Origin: Cloeon dipterum
Lineage: Eukaryota > Arthropoda > Insecta > Ephemeroptera > Baetidae
DNA: 64,000 nucleotides
Assembly (NCBI RefSeq): GCF_949628265.1
Contig: NC_088788.1
Coordinates: 4,030,001-4,094,000 of the forward strand
Reading direction: 5' to 3'
Every line of letters begins with the position of its first letter. Position 1 is the stretch's first letter. The translations under genes and the position numbers were made by a program. The notes under the pieces were generated by a model, which worked only from the letters and a program-made list of their open reading frames with translations, searched no databases and was not told the origin of the DNA. Shown here in pieces: positions 13,401-44,656 of the stretch.

Positions 13401-14329
13401 CTGAGCAAAGTTACGAAGTACTCAAAATTCCCAGATTTTGATCTTTCAACGCCCGCAAACCCCGCAAAAATTAGAAAGTCGGAATTTTTCCCAACTGTTT
13501 TTTCGGCAAATTAGGGCAAAGTTTGCGGAAAAAATTTCTTCAAAATCCATGGATCCCTGGAAAACAATTTATTGCTTTCACAGATTTTGACTCATATTAT
13601 AGTCAATTCTCAAGAAATTGTGAGGCTAATTTTTAAATGTCCTAGCTGCTTTTAAATGATTGGGATTGGAAAAGGGAAACTCTCATTTATGAGAATTCCT
13701 GATTGGAAGATCTTGTCAACTTGTCCAAGTTTTAAAGCTCAACCCACTAAACTAATAATAAATTGATTTTTAGCCTTAAGGAGAGCAAGATGATAATATC
13801 AGTAAGATTAGAAGATATTAAAAAGGTGCTTAAATGTTTAACTCTAATCTAACAAAAATATTGGTGGATTTGGGGAAAGATTAATTTTCTGTTTTAATTA
13901 TTTAAATTTGTTGCGCAAAAAGTCGGTAAATATAGACCAAAAACTCACTTAATATGATTCCAACAAAAATTTTCTACCGTTTAGCCTGGAATTCGTGAAA
14001 ACATTCAACAAGACAAGTATATACTGTTAAATATAGGGCAAAAGTGGTTCCGAACTCGCAAGTGTCGATCTGACCGATTTTTCGGGCTAAACCTAAGGAA
14101 GCGAAAGAGCGAATTTCGAGACCTGCGCCAGTGCTTCCAGTGTTGGGGCACACTCGTCCTGATAGCTATTATTTCACGGCACGGGATCATACACACACAA
14201 TACATTATATATCGAGTGTGTGAGATTTGTGATGCATGGCATGCACACACATAATGTAAAACAATGTCATGCACCCATGGTCCGTGCCTCCATTATTGCT
14301 GCATGAGAGTGAGTGAGTGAGTGAAACCA

Positions 14330-14349
14330 AACACACACACACACACACA
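14330..14349 (+). repeat. CA dinucleotide repeat
   Basis: Uninterrupted CA tract of about 20 bp preceded by GTGA repeats. Confidence 0.9.
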
Positions 14350-17300
14350 ATATTCGAGGTTGGGCTCGGCCGGCCAAGCTTACAGAAATGCAGACACCGA
14401 ATGCGCGGAGCGCCAGTCGGCGCTGAAACGCGGCAAAAACAACACCTTTTCCGCCCTGGCCGCCCGCTTTTCCGACGCCTTTTGGCCCCGCACGCCGACA
14501 CACGCCATACTGTAGAAAAAAAGATGGACGACCGGATGTGTGTGCCTCAAAATGTGCTGCCGGCTGCCGTGACGTAAGCTCGAATTTCGCCTTTGCAAAA
14601 GATAATAATTAAAACCGTGACAAAGCATGATGGATTTTTTATTGCTTTTCGTCAACACTGCTGGCTTGTAAAAAAATGCGGAAGTAAAATCTAAATATAA
14701 TTGTGGTTGAGAGTTTTTTTTTACCATTAAATCAATAGTGCGGAATATTGCAGCTACTAAATTATTGCTCATGCTTCGAAAAAGAAATTGCTTTGGATTA
14801 AATTAAGTCATTCAACCTTAACTTGGTTCAAATGTGGTTTAATCGATTTTAAAATCAAATTTCTTGAAAATATAGGGGCAAATTTTACCAATTTCTAGCA
14901 AAAATAACTGGATGAAATCAATAAATGAAAGATTTTTTTGTTTAAAATAAATTTTTGGTAAGATGTTGCACTAAATTTAAGAAATTCCACCTGGAAACGA
15001 TGCACTCGATCGCCCTCAATTTTGTCCAAATTTTCTAAAAGTAATTACCTCTATTTATAGAACTAAAATATCAAGTAGAACAATTGGATCATAAAAATAA
15101 GGATGAAGTTACTGTTAAAAAAAGCAGAGCTCTGCATCGAGGTTTATTGATATTGGGAAACAATTTTTCAACTCTTCGCATTACTGTTTAAATTCGCGGT
15201 TTCATGATTGAACTGGTTGCTTTAACAATATAAACGTTCAACTATCAAACGAGGACATAGCTAAATTTTTTTAATATAATTTTCAAATTTCTGGAAAATG
15301 CATAGCGCTTGATCAATTTCTTCTTAGATTTTGATTCCAAATTTCAGGCAAATTTGGACCAAAACTAGGTTTTACTAAAATAAAATTATCGAGGATTTTT
15401 ATCTATTTTTTTCGCAATGTTCGAATAAAGTTTGAATGTATTTCCAATAAAATTAAACAAGGCGAAAAGATGTCAAATTTATCTTTCCGTAAATAAGATG
15501 ATTTGTTTCTTAATTCTGACATCCATCAAATTTTTGTACTAAATATGCCAAAAATCTAACGATCCCCAGACAAACATTTGAACTGAACAATGGTGCAAAG
15601 GCTCACGGCTTTAAATACCTGCAAAGTTGTAATTTCAGCTGAAACAAAGGATCGATTTCAGCGAGATACGCCCATGATACGCAATAAACTTTCAATTATG
15701 CACCCCGGCCGCTGTAATAAAACAAAAGAACTAGATTCTCGACAGATAAATCACACTCGTTTCGAAAAACCGGATGACTGAAAAGCAAATAATAAAAGAA
15801 AAACATTTACGCCCTTTAAATAGAGCCATAAACTGGGGGATTTCAGTCCAATTACACCGAGGGGGCAATTACGCAACAATCTCTATGGCATCGAGAGGTG
15901 TAATTGCGTTAGTTTATTTGTCCGACAAATAAGAGAGTCATTTATTTATTCTCACGGCGCGAGAGACAGAGAGAGCAGAGCAGCATTCGCGGCGACCCCT
16001 GACCCGAGCGAGCAGCGCTGGAAATTCATTTTCCCCGCACCTAATTTACCAATCAATCCAACCACCTGTCACGAGTGATCGGTCCGATCCTCATGCGCAC
16101 GCAACGAACGAAACAAACAATCACGTCACCTGCATGAACGCAAGAGAGCCGCGAGGAAAGCAAAAGGATGTGGAGCAATTTGTTTTCCGAGCAAAGGTGC
16201 ATTTCATTATATTTTCTTTCAGTTGAGATGAACCTGAGGCCGCCGGTGCAGCTCATGCTCTGTCATTATACATTATTCCCGCGAGCTGCATGCGAGCACA
16301 ATCTTGGATGTCAATTGCAATTCGAAACTTACAATCGCTATACATCGTATTTTTTGTTTGCATTACACACGATCAAAGACGGTAACTAAATGTCGTGAAT
16401 TAAAATTTTTATCAGAGAATTGATGCTAAAACGTGGCTGTTTTGTTTTAGTTTTTAAAATTTTATAAAGCAGGAGATTGAGAGAGCTTCATAATCTCTTA
16501 CAAGCGCATTGAATATTCTCTGACGTCAAATTTGGTGTTCATTCGATCGGACTCGTTGAAAGAAATCCAACAAAATTTTTATTTTTTTGATCCAGACCGC
16601 GAAAATATTATAGAGTTCTTAAAATTAGAAAAAATGTCCTGCAAAAATGCAGCGGGATCCAGATTCGTGCGACGCGCAGATGTGGCGTCCGGTGGAGAAT
16701 GGCGCGAAAAAACGGTCACGTGAAAATGCGCGAAAAGAAGCAAGTTTTGGTCAATATTGTGACATAATTTGTACTAATTGTGTCTTTTGGATCGTAAAAA
16801 CAAACTCTTAACGCTCGTACGGCAATCCAAAGAGAGCTTTTTGCTTCCCACCTTCAGACGCCATCTTGGATCTGCGCAGTGCGAACCAATTTTATCGCAC
16901 ATCTGGACCCCGCTGGAAAAATGGAAATTTGAATGAACTTTTTCCCAGATTTTCATTCTGGAGACAAAACTGTACGATGACTGTTTCAATATATATTTAA
17001 AAACTTTGCTAGAAATTTTTATATTTCAATTTAAGATAAAGATTTAAAGGATTTTAAAAGTTACAACCCTAACAAATCCGTTGGTGGGAAGCAGACAAAA
17101 AACACCTATCTATTTAAAAGCAGTTTTCTTTTTAAAAATGCGAATTATCACCGGTAATTAGTAACAGTGCAGTGTGTTATTCTTTACACAAACGGGAGCA
17201 ATTTCTTGCCGAAGGACTTGTACGCATAGCAGAACAATGAATCGCCGCCGCCATTCAACGCGCTGTTGTAAACAAATGTAAATAAATAATGTGCATACGG

Positions 17301-17500
17301 AGATAGGAAATAGTCATTCAGAGAGCGGGGGCGGTGGCGGTTAATGAGAGAAGCCGCTTCATCATTTCCGCTTTGAAAAACACCGTCAGGTAATTTGGAT
17401 ACTTGATGGCCATATTACCTGCCTGCATGCGTCATACAGTCTTTGTTGTGTGTGTGTGTTATAGCCTCCGCCGTCACTGCACGCTCCCTCTCATGCATGC

Positions 17501-17529
17501 ACACACACACGAGAGAGAGAGAGAGAGAG
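17501..17529 (+). repeat. CA/GA dinucleotide repeat
   Basis: Short CA tract running directly into a GA tract of about 18 bp. Confidence 0.9.
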
Positions 17530-17636
17530 CAGCCTGTCATTCGGGCATTATGGAAACGCGACCCCCGCCCGTTCCACGCTCCGACACAAACACAGCAAAC
17601 ACTCGCGCTGGGTCAAATGGGTTTTAATTTTTGAGA

Positions 17637-18187
17637 TTAATAATTAGGGTTGGGAAACTTACACGATTGAAGATTTTTTCTGTGCTCTATTTCTTTCCAA
17701 AAACCGTCTAAATTGCCAAAAAAACTTCTAAACCCGCCCAAAACCGTCTAAAATCCCCCGAATTAAGCCGTTTTCCGGGGATATTCTCATAAAGAATGAG
17801 ATTTTCTCGGGAACGTTTCGAAATGCACATGGTTATCAACCACTTTTTCAGCTTGGAAGATTAGGAGGATAATTAATAGATATATATCGTCGCTGGTGTC
17901 ATTTGTGTGACAAAAAATAATAAATAATCTTTATATAACTACATTTTCCTGCTTTTTCCAAGGAACTTTTGTAATATTTAAGTGAACTATTTGGCCTATA
18001 GTCTGATTAATTGAAAGAAAAACTTAAAAAATATTGGAAAATGCTTGAAATTGAGAAATCAGCCTCCTCAAAATAGTCTAATAAGAGTCTAAATAACCAA
18101 AAACAGTCTTTTTGAGGGCAAAAAGCGTCTAAAAATAAGCGACTATTTTGTACAAAAAAGTCTCAGTTTCCCAACCCTACTAATAAT
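17637..18187. mobile_element. hAT-like non-autonomous element
   Basis: Element 17,645-18,179 starts TAGGGTTGGGAAACT and ends AGTTTCCCAACCCTA. It is flanked by 8-bp direct repeats with one mismatch: TTAATAAT at 17,637-17,644 and CTAATAAT at 18,180-18,187. Many subterminal GTCTAAA-type motifs occur near both ends, a usual hAT feature. No transposase frame. Confidence 0.82.
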
Positions 18188-18201
18188 GGAAGAGGTTGCT
18201 T

Positions 18202-18598
18202 TTAAAGTGGATTCAGGGCAACAGTTGAAAATTATTTGAATTGTTGGATTCCATAAAAAATTTATTCAACAATTTGCAATAATAAAAAACGGACCTTCCT
18301 ACAGTAAAAATTCAAATTTTGCCAATTTTCTCCCAATATTTACAGTGCTTGAACATATTTTCTTGGCATTTTCCACTTCCTCTCGTCGAGATCTGTCCAA
18401 CGGTGTATGCCGCTTATTGGGGAAACTCTTGGTTTTGAAATTAAATCGGATTTCAAGTAAGGAGACAGCCATTACCATTTGAAAAGCAGGGAAACTTTCC
18501 AGCCAATTTTCTCCAAAAATTACAGCGCTTCTCAGGTAAATTTAGGCTTTAACTGAATCCTAAGTTTTGAAATTATGCATTGGCAACAAAATTTTTTA
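18202..18598 (-). mobile_element. TTAA MITE, copy D (inverted, truncated)
   Basis: Begins after TTAA at 18,202-18,205, only 15 bp from the hAT-like element to its left. It follows the family consensus in reverse orientation to about 18,598, where the distal end with its terminal inverted repeat is missing. Confidence 0.78.
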
Positions 18599-20023
18599 CT
18601 CAATAACTGATGGTCATGGATTTTAGTCAGCCATGTTCAATGCACTGCTATAGAAGCCAAAAGTTTCAAATATCCTTCGAGAGATCATAAAATTCTGATT
18701 TAAATAACCTTTTATTGCTAAAATGTAGAAAAAACCTGTTTTACATGAGAAAACCCCCAAAAATTAGCATACACCGTCGGATTGATCTCTACATATATGG
18801 AACCACACCCAAAATCTTTGAGAAAATCGGTAAAATATGAATTTTTATCGCAGTAAGGTCTTCATCATTTGATGATTTCACGTTGCAGCGTTTAAATTGT
18901 CCAACGGAATAGAAACCTGACCTAAAAATGCAACTGTTTAAAAATAAATCCATCAGCCTTTTTCGCTTTTTCATCTAATTAATATTATTTAATTAATTCT
19001 TAATCAGGGGGAAGTGAGCAAATTGAATCTTCTGGTGCACTGCTTTGTCTAGTTATCCGAATTGCAAGAGCGGTGCGCGGAGAAGAAAAGGCCGCGGACG
19101 AATTTCCCTCGGCGGGCGTAATTACACACCGTTTAAAAAAGCAAAATCGAAATGAGCGATCGTTTGATCTCTTAAATCACTGTGCGAGCAGTTTTCGATC
19201 GCGGGCTGAATTAAGATGGTCGGCCGCGATCACGATTTATCATGAATCTACGAGGTGGCCTCGCCGCGCGCGCTCTCCGAAATATACTTTTAACCTCAAT
19301 ATAATGGCGCGAGCTAGCGAGAGCGAGAGAGAGATATCATTATTGTTGTGTGCTGTGTGTGTACCTCGGTCGACAACAATTTAATGGGCCTTATTATTTA
19401 TTGAAGAGAAAATTATCCTTAATCACCGCCGCATGAAACAATATTGCAGCCAGTGTGAAAATGAATAACCACCCAGAATCGCGACCGGCGGAGCACGAGC
19501 GCCAGAATTTCGCCGCAATCTGCCGAAATGCGAAACGGCCGGCATGGCGACGATCCATCCGCGAGGAGCAGCAATTTGGCATTTCCGCAGAAGAGCCCCC
19601 CGATTATTGTGATCATGCTCTCGTCATTATCTTGTTTTATTTTATTAGGCACACTGCCAGCGTTGTAAATCAGAAAACTTTTCGTACATTGCGATCTGTA
19701 TATTGTATTTCGCAAATTACATGCAATTTTTCTGTAACGAGAAGAATGTGCGTTGAGATCGCTATCGATGAGAACTGATTATAGGAGCAGCAATAATGAG
19801 ATTACTATTTTTCTGATATTTCAAACCAAAATATTTCCCTCGGGGAATTTATTCCAATAAATTAAACGTTGCAATATCAGATGACAAAACATGTTTAAAA
19901 TTAATGTTAATTAACAGCCATAAAATAAATTTAAAAAAACATTGGAAGGGAGTAAAATTATTGTTATAACAAGAAGTTAATCTTGATTGAAAATTATTGT
20001 CTGTGGATATTTATGAATTTTAG
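18599..20023. other. Gene-free stretch with GC-richer island
   Basis: A GC-richer block at about 19,040-19,790 has overlapping frames on both strands (103, 107 and 98 codons) but no domain, splice context or true initiation context that I can support. Confidence 0.5.
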
Positions 20024-20465
20024 TTAAAGAGGAATGATACTGGAAAAGCCTGGAAAATGCTTGTTGCCAATGCATAAACTCATGCCTTAGCATTCAGTTA
20101 AAGCCTAAATTGACCTAAGAAGTGCTGTAGTGTTTTGAGAAAATTGGCTGGAAAGTTAGCGTGCTTTTCAAATGGTAATGGCTGTCTCCTTACTTGAAAT
20201 CCGATTTAATTTCAAAACCAAGAGTTTGCCCAATAAGTGGCATACACAATTGGACAGATCTCGACCAGAGGAATCGGAATATGCCAAGAAAATATGTTCA
20301 AGCACTGTACATTTTGGAGAAAATTGGCAAAATATGATTTTTTACTCTAGGAAGGTCCTTTTTTATTGTTGCAAATTGATGAACAAATTGTTTATCGGTC
20401 AATTGTTTAAGGCATCCAACAATTTAAATAGTTTTCAATTGTTGCCTAGTATCATTCCACTTTAA
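20024..20465 (+). mobile_element. TTAA-flanked MITE, copy E
   Basis: Element 20,028-20,461 with TTAA at 20,024-20,027 and 20,462-20,465. Full length (about 434 bp) and the closest to copy A. Both terminal inverted repeats are present. Confidence 0.85.
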
Positions 20466-22903
20466 ACGCCGTTTTTTTAGTTTTTTTTCTCTTATCAAAG
20501 AGCTACACGAGGAATTTCAATTGTTGCTTTAAAAACCGGACATCGAGCAGTGTCCCTTGTTACCAAGAGTGTGAATTTATTTTATTTTGACCCAATACAT
20601 AGTCGGAAAATAAATTGACTGTTCTTGCAATAGGAAAACAGTTTCAAATTCTTTTCCCTTAATTTTTATTTCTCCGTACTTATCAAAATATTTCTCCTAT
20701 GCAACTTATTGACTGTTGAAAATCTATATTTGGACGAAAAATCAACTAAATCGCTAAACATCTATGATATCTGCTTTGAAATCTACCTTTTCGATTGAAT
20801 CTGTGAATTTTTAGATCTTTAAAAATTAGATTATATCGAATCAAAGTTTCCCGGACCACCTATCCATTTAAATTTTTGTTCTCTAAGGGATTCAAAGAAA
20901 CAATAACACTCAAAGTTCATAAATCATGAGGATTCTTGAAGATTAAAAAAGAAAAATTGAAAAACAAAACGTTTTAAATCAATTTTCTTTCCAAAAGAAC
21001 ATTTACAGTAACTGCCTTAAAAAATAATTAACTTCACCATTTATACATCTCTGAAAACGACAAATTTATTCGGAATCAATTAGTTTTACTTCCCAGCAAT
21101 ATTTTTATCACAATTTTTCACTATCGTCCTCAAGGAATACTGAGACTGGAAATTGGGAGAAACCACTTTTTGCAGGCAATTTATAATTTTACTTTTTTTA
21201 ATTATTTGTCTACAAATATTCCCGGCACCTTACAATTATCGTCAGCGCAGAATGGTGAAAATTAAGGCCAAATTCATGAAGAGTTTCCAGAAAGTAATTT
21301 ACTCTAGTAAATTATACTAGAATTATATTTTGCAGCCTTTCTGTATTTTTGTGGCGAGAAACTGCACATTTGATAATTTCTAAAAGATAGGCAATTAATG
21401 CTTGTGCACGGATTTAACACAATCATTACATCAAGTATATAAAAATTCAAATTATTACATAAACATGCAACACAATTTTAATCGTATGTGAGAGAATTTC
21501 TCCTGACACGCAAATTGCACGCGTAAAAGGGTGCTAACTAACAGAACCCAGCTTCCCACGCTGGAGGGAGAGTCACCCTTAATTAATTCCGCGCATAATG
21601 AACCGCTTATATCTAGCCAAAATGCAAATTTCTCCGGTAAGAGGGGCGAATTCAGAGGAGACGAAGTTCCGAATTTCTCACCGTCGAGGCACATGTTTTC
21701 TACCCCGACTTTTTACGCCAGTTTCCGGTCGGAAATTCAACAGTTAAATCTCCATTGTGCAGCACGCATCAACGGTTGCGCCACTGCTGCCGCACTTGTG
21801 CTTTAATTTTACACTGGACGCGCAGGAGGAAAAGAAAAGGCTCGGCGTTCGTGGAAGCGAAGCGTGCACTCCGGCTTTTACATAAATAAAATACACAGAA
21901 ATAATTCGACGGACTGGGTGCCGACGACACGCGGCGAATTGAAATGGGCCACACAGCTCGACTAATTAGTTTGCATGTCGTCAGCTCAACTTGAGCTGCA
22001 ATCCTTTCAATCGGACGAAAGCAGCTCAGATAGAAGAGGCTTCGCCAGGGGATCCTCCTTTTCAAACTGTCAAGCTTGTTTGTTGTCAGCAGAATCACTG
22101 AATGCATCAACATTTAATTATTCAATCCTCTATAAAGTCGAGCAGTTTGAATTTCTTTCGCACAATACAACCATGAAATTCATTCATACCGTCTGACTTG
22201 CAAAATTTTACTGTGGGTTTATGCGTTTTTTAATGTGTTTAAACAGATGGTGACACGCGGGAGGTTAAGGAATTTTGGCTTACTGACCAATTACAAATTA
22301 AAAAAAAATTGAAGACGAATTTCTCACTTGCTTTTACGGTCAGGAAGGGAAATTTAAAATTTTTTGCAAGGAGAATAATCACATAATAAATTAGCTATTT
22401 CGGAATTTTACCGCCGATTCTGTTATTCATACATCTGCACGGTTTAATTAAATCTTCAGGTCCTGGCTGTGAAAGCAAATAGAAAATTTCCGGTTCCATA
22501 TTATGTTAAAAATTTACTAAATTTATTTTTATAACGTCATTCTTAATCATTTCAGTTTTTACGAGTTAAAGACGATTTTATTGAGGTGAAAAAGGCTTAA
22601 ATTGCATGTTGAGTACCAATCTGATGGTCTCGTGAGGATAGGAAACTCAAAATGAATATATTTCGGATTAATTTTGACAGTTTTGGTCGATTTTTTAAAT
22701 TCAGACGGTTTTAGACGGCTTTGTTTATTTATTTTAAATTTATATTTTCATGATTTGATCTATAGCCGCACATGTTATGCATACGATTTTCTTGCTAAAG
22801 AGACGTGGCGTTGTGTTAATTTTTTTGACCTCAAACTTTCTAAATATTTTCGCCGCACGCAAAAAATAGAAATTTTTAAATAAATCGTTATTTTTACAAC
22901 TCC
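20466..22903. other. Gene-free stretch with GC-richer island
   Basis: AT-rich with one GC-richer block at about 21,480-22,200. Near 22,680-22,725 there are GACGGTTTTAGACGG motifs resembling subterminal motifs of the 17.6 kb hAT-like element. Similar motifs recur at about 23,345 and 23,425, so a decayed hAT-like element may surround the next fold-back. Confidence 0.4.
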
Positions 22904-23198
22904 AAATCTCGGGTTCTAAACACCAGAATTGCAAAAACTGCATACCGTTCGACTCGTCTTAACCTTCACTAGACAGCCAAAATGTTTTGAGGGTGGTCAC
23001 CCCTCATCCCTCTTTCACCCTATGCATTGAAGTTTAAAAAAATCGCGTCGCATTGCACTTTCAGCAAATTTATTAACTGTTAAAAACGCTCTTAAAGCTT
23101 AACAAATAGCCTCAAATTCCATTGAATATCTTGAGGAGGTTAAGACAAGTCGAACAGTGTGCAGTTTTTGCAATTCTGACAATTAGAACCCGAGATTT
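22904..23198. mobile_element. Fold-back element with ~65 bp arms
   Basis: Inverted repeat with arms 22,904-22,970 and 23,132-23,198. AAATCTCGGGTTCTAA opens the left arm and its complement closes the right arm. GCAAAAACTGCATACCGTTC and ACTCGTCTTAACC also match across the arms. The arm motif is shared with the 12.8 kb element. No coding capacity. Confidence 0.78.
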
Positions 23199-24859
23199 AG
23201 AGACTGAAATGTTGGCAAAAATTAGAAAGATGAATTTTTTGCAAATATTGTCACAGCCAAATCCTTGGTTCGAGCCATTAGAATTTCAAGACTACCCACC
23301 GTAGATTAAAGTATATCAATTTCAAGATTTTTTACCATGAAATAGTCGGTTTTAGACAATTTCAAGTATGTTTCAAACAGCATAAAATTGCTCATTTGAT
23401 TTGGAACTCAGAAAAAATAGTCAATCGTCTAAAATTCACAGCCCTAAATATTACACATTTTTAGATAATTTATTTTAATGCAAAAATTTTATAAAAAAGA
23501 AAAAAAATACGAAGGTTTCTAGATTTTTTGTAGCTCAGTTTTGTTTTAGGTTCAAGAAATCTTTTTCCGAGCATCATTCTATTTATTTTTAACCCTAGTG
23601 GTCGATGAAACCATTTAATTGGCCACGCCTTGTGCACAATTCTTATAAAAGATTTTTTTTAAACAGTGGTCAAGCTGAAAAGCCGTTACATGTCATCAAA
23701 CCGGCTGCATATCGAATGACAAAGGAAGAAAGAAACAAATCTGTGTTTGTGTGACCCTTGTTTCGGCGCGTTCAGCTTGACAATCGAAGCGCAAACAAGA
23801 GATTGGAGCGGCCAAATTGGCCAGCTCGGAGGCGGCAGCGGCGGCGATCGCGGCGGCTACGGCAAAAAGTGGCATTTCATTCATTCCCTCGGAAAATTCT
23901 CTCACGGTGAGTGACGTCAGCCAGACTGACGGCATTCTCTACAGCTCATTGAGATTTTGCGGTTGAATGCAGCAGCTCTCGCGGTTCGATTGCTGCACTT
24001 TTCATTGATAAACACAAAGCTCCTCCCAGGCAGGGCATGACTCGTGTGTGCTGTTCTAGGCGCAGAAAAACGAAGCGACCGAATTGCCCGGCACTTTTTG
24101 CCCGGTGGCCCGACGCCGAAGGACGCGATCAGTTTAAATCGTCATGATGCGGCCCCGCAAGAAAGTTGACATGCAATTTCCGAGGAAATAACACGCTGCT
24201 GTTGCCTTTTTTGCCAGACGTTCACACTCTGGCTCGTATATTTAAGTCCATAGTACAAAAAATAAGGTTTATATTTGCCCAATATGGCTATGGTTAGTAC
24301 ACTAAGGTTGAAAATGAGATTAGTGGAAATAGATCGGTATATAATATCAATAAATGCGTTGTTTGTAATATCTTCTTATCAGCTGGGTTGACACTATTTA
24401 TTCTTTTTATGTCAATAAAATTTTTAAACTGGATTTCACCAGCAAAAATTTGGTTCAACTTCTGAAACAAATGAAATATTTAATCACAAGGTACCTCATT
24501 GTAGATTTTTTTGGTATTTCAGATTGATTTATGGATGAGAATATGAAAAATTAATTTTTTTCCCCATAATTTAGCTCAGTTAGGTTCAGTATATTTATAT
24601 TGACTGATTTTATCAGTGTGCAAAAAGGTTTCTTGAGCAATAAGGGAAAATTCTAACACCAGCTGATTTTGACACGGTAAAGCAAAAACCTCGTTCTGCT
24701 TTTCAAACAAAAGTACAAGTAGTCCAACTCACCCACTAACGTAAAAGCACATACTGAAGAATTTTGTATTGTCTCATACAAAAGAAAAATAATATATGTA
24801 CATGATTCGAATTTGGCACGGTCGAGGCACACGCAGAACAATTTCCGCTGTCTCCCTGC
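23199..24859. other. MELK downstream region, gene-free
   Basis: Lies downstream of MELK on the minus strand. A GC-richer block sits at about 23,690-24,240. The nearest minus-strand AATAAA signal I see is at 24,397-24,402, so a 3' UTR of about 460 bp is possible. No other exon seen. Confidence 0.45.
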
Positions 24860-42789
<17,930 letters not shown>

Positions 42790-43066
42790 TTTGACAGCGT
42801 TAGAATAACTTCACAGCAGTTTTGAAAGGAAACATGCGGTTTTAAAGATCTAAAAAGCTAAAATATTCTGCAGATCGTCGTTATTTTCCAGTGCAGCTGA
42901 CACTCCCTACAACTAGTGCCACACTTTAGCGCCAAACAACGGCAACCAATCAGGTTAAGGGGGGCGTGGTTGGTAAACAAGACGAGCTCCACCGACGATA
43001 AGAGCTCTGTCTGGTTCAGTCCAGCTCTAGTTTTAATAATTATAAATTTAAAACATCTACCTCACA
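42790..43066. promoter_or_regulatory. MELK/TTC19 divergent promoter
   Basis: The 277 bp between the two start codons. TTTGGCGCTAAA on minus (42,925-42,936) fits the E2F consensus. A CCAAT box lies at 42,946-42,950, a GGGCGTGG GC-box-like site near 42,962, and a CHR-like TTTGAA at 42,821-42,826, about 35 bp upstream of the MELK ATG. E2F, CCAAT and CHR together are typical of G2/M genes, which fits MELK. Transcription start sites are not visible from sequence. Confidence 0.65.
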
Positions 43067-44496
43067 ATGAATTGGTCCAGGTTGTGCTCTGCTTTATGGA
43101 GCAAATCTCTCAGGTTTATTTTGACACCTGTCACCACGCAAATCTCGAGGACCGCCGTGCAACGGCTGTCACCTTCCTCCTGGTCTAGACGTTTTTGCTC
43201 ATTCTCGTCACCAAAGCAATTTCACAATCAAAATTACAGTAAATTTATTCTAATCTCTGGCGTAATGTCATTTTTGGGATTGGAAAAAGAGAAAGAGGAG
43301 AAAGATGATGAGCTGATAATGACTCTAAAAAGATCCGTCCTTTTAATGCAGGTTTGTGGGTTAATTTATTTAAAAATTAGTAATAAAATGTTAATGTGTT
43401 CATGCATGTGTGTTATGCAAAGTATAATAATTAGAGGGGCTAGACACACCTAAATTTTCGCGATTTCATTGAAACTTTTAGAAATGTTGTAAATTTCCAT
43501 CCTTTAACCATGTATGTATAAAGTTATGTGTGAATTTTTTTAGATCTGCCAAATGAGCTCATTAAGATCTGCTTAAATTAGTAATTAAAAGGACCTGAAT
43601 AATTCTTATTGTTAGATTAATCTATATTAAAATAATTTTTAGCAAGGGGACCTGGCCAAAGCTGAACAAATGCTACACTTGGCTCTGCGCTTGGCCCAGG
43701 AAAGGATGTCCGTGGATGGAATTACTTACACATATGACCTGATGGCGAATTTGGCGCTGGAGAGGGGTGAACTGGCGAAGGCAGAAAAGCTATTCCTGAC
43801 TGTGATGAATAGGCTTCTAGTCGCTGGAGCTCAAGAGAATGACAACAAAATCTTACATATGAGTATCAAGCTGGCAAACATCTTTGCCGACGGATTTTTT
43901 GAAGGGAAAGATGCAAGCAAGGCTCAGGAGCTGTGCTCCAAAGCACATAATGGATATGAGTGAGTTTAAAACTAACAGGAAATAATAAAATAATAATTTT
44001 GTTTTCAAGTTTTTGCAAAGAGAGGCTGCAGAAGAAAATTGACTCTGGTGACAACGACAGCGACACGTATCTGCTGCTCAGTTTGGCCTATGAGGGTGAA
44101 GGACGATTGTATGCAGGACAAGAGATGCTGCCTAAAGCCCGGCTAAGCTATGAAAAAGCACTCGAGTGGAGCAAAAGAGGCAAAGACACCGACGAGCGGA
44201 TGTCATCACTTCTTGGCTACCTCGGCTACATAAGCGGCATGCAAGCTGAAATTCCTGCTGCTATGCATTACCTGGAGGAGGCGATCGCGATTGCCAGGAA
44301 AAACAATGGTGAACAATTGCAATCAATGCTTGTTAATTTGGGTATGCTTAAATTATACAATGGAGCTCTGGCTGAAGCTAGAAACAGTTGCAAAGAGGGC
44401 TTTAATTTATCCCGACAGGCCAAAGACTCTGAAACGGAAAATGAAGCTGTTCGGTGTTTAGAAGAAGTTAATGTAGCTTTTAAAAATAAAAAATAA
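43067..44496 (+). CDS. TTC19: TTC19: mitochondrial tetratricopeptide repeat protein 19
   Basis: Mitochondrial protein of the inner membrane/matrix that helps complex III by clearing Rieske-protein fragments (known for the family). Exons 43067-43351, 43643-43959 and 44010-44496 join in frame to 362 residues (human about 380). The first ~50 residues are rich in Arg and Ser with no acidic residues, as in a mitochondrial presequence. The core begins with the family hallmark GDLAKAEQMLHLALRLAQ, then TYDLMANLALERGELAKAE, and continues as TPR-like helices containing YLLLSLAYEGEGRLY, KARLSYEKALEW and MHYLEEAIAIARKN. Introns are short (291 and 50 bp). A polyA signal lies at 44,657-44,662. It shares a divergent promoter with MELK. 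Confidence 0.93.
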
Positions 44497-44656
44497 GTAG
44501 CGTTTTCATTGAGATAATATGTTTTTAATCTGTTAGACTTTTAAATTTTAATTTGCGCTCCAGGAGTGAATCTCTATAATGAAAACCTTAAAATTATATT
44601 TACTCAGGGAAGTTATGAGCTTTATTATTTATTGAATATGTGTACTTTGTTCCAAA

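Larger units (their letters stand above)
13401..17636. other. Gene-free stretch with islands and microsatellites
   Basis: GC-richer islands lie at about 14,000-14,580, 15,570-16,330, 16,640-16,960 and 17,200-17,636. A CA repeat covers 14,330-14,349 and a CA/GA repeat 17,501-17,529. Overlapping frames of up to 130 codons on both strands at 14.2-14.8 kb arise from the repeat and GC-rich sequence; none shows a domain or splice sites. Confidence 0.5.

Noticed and set aside
20172-20465. Repeated ~90-codon frame starting MVMAVSLLEIRFNF, also at 5.9 and 27.8 kb
   Set aside because: It lies inside the TTAA MITE, is broken differently in other copies, and appears in both orientations; it is a shadow of the repeat and not a conserved protein.
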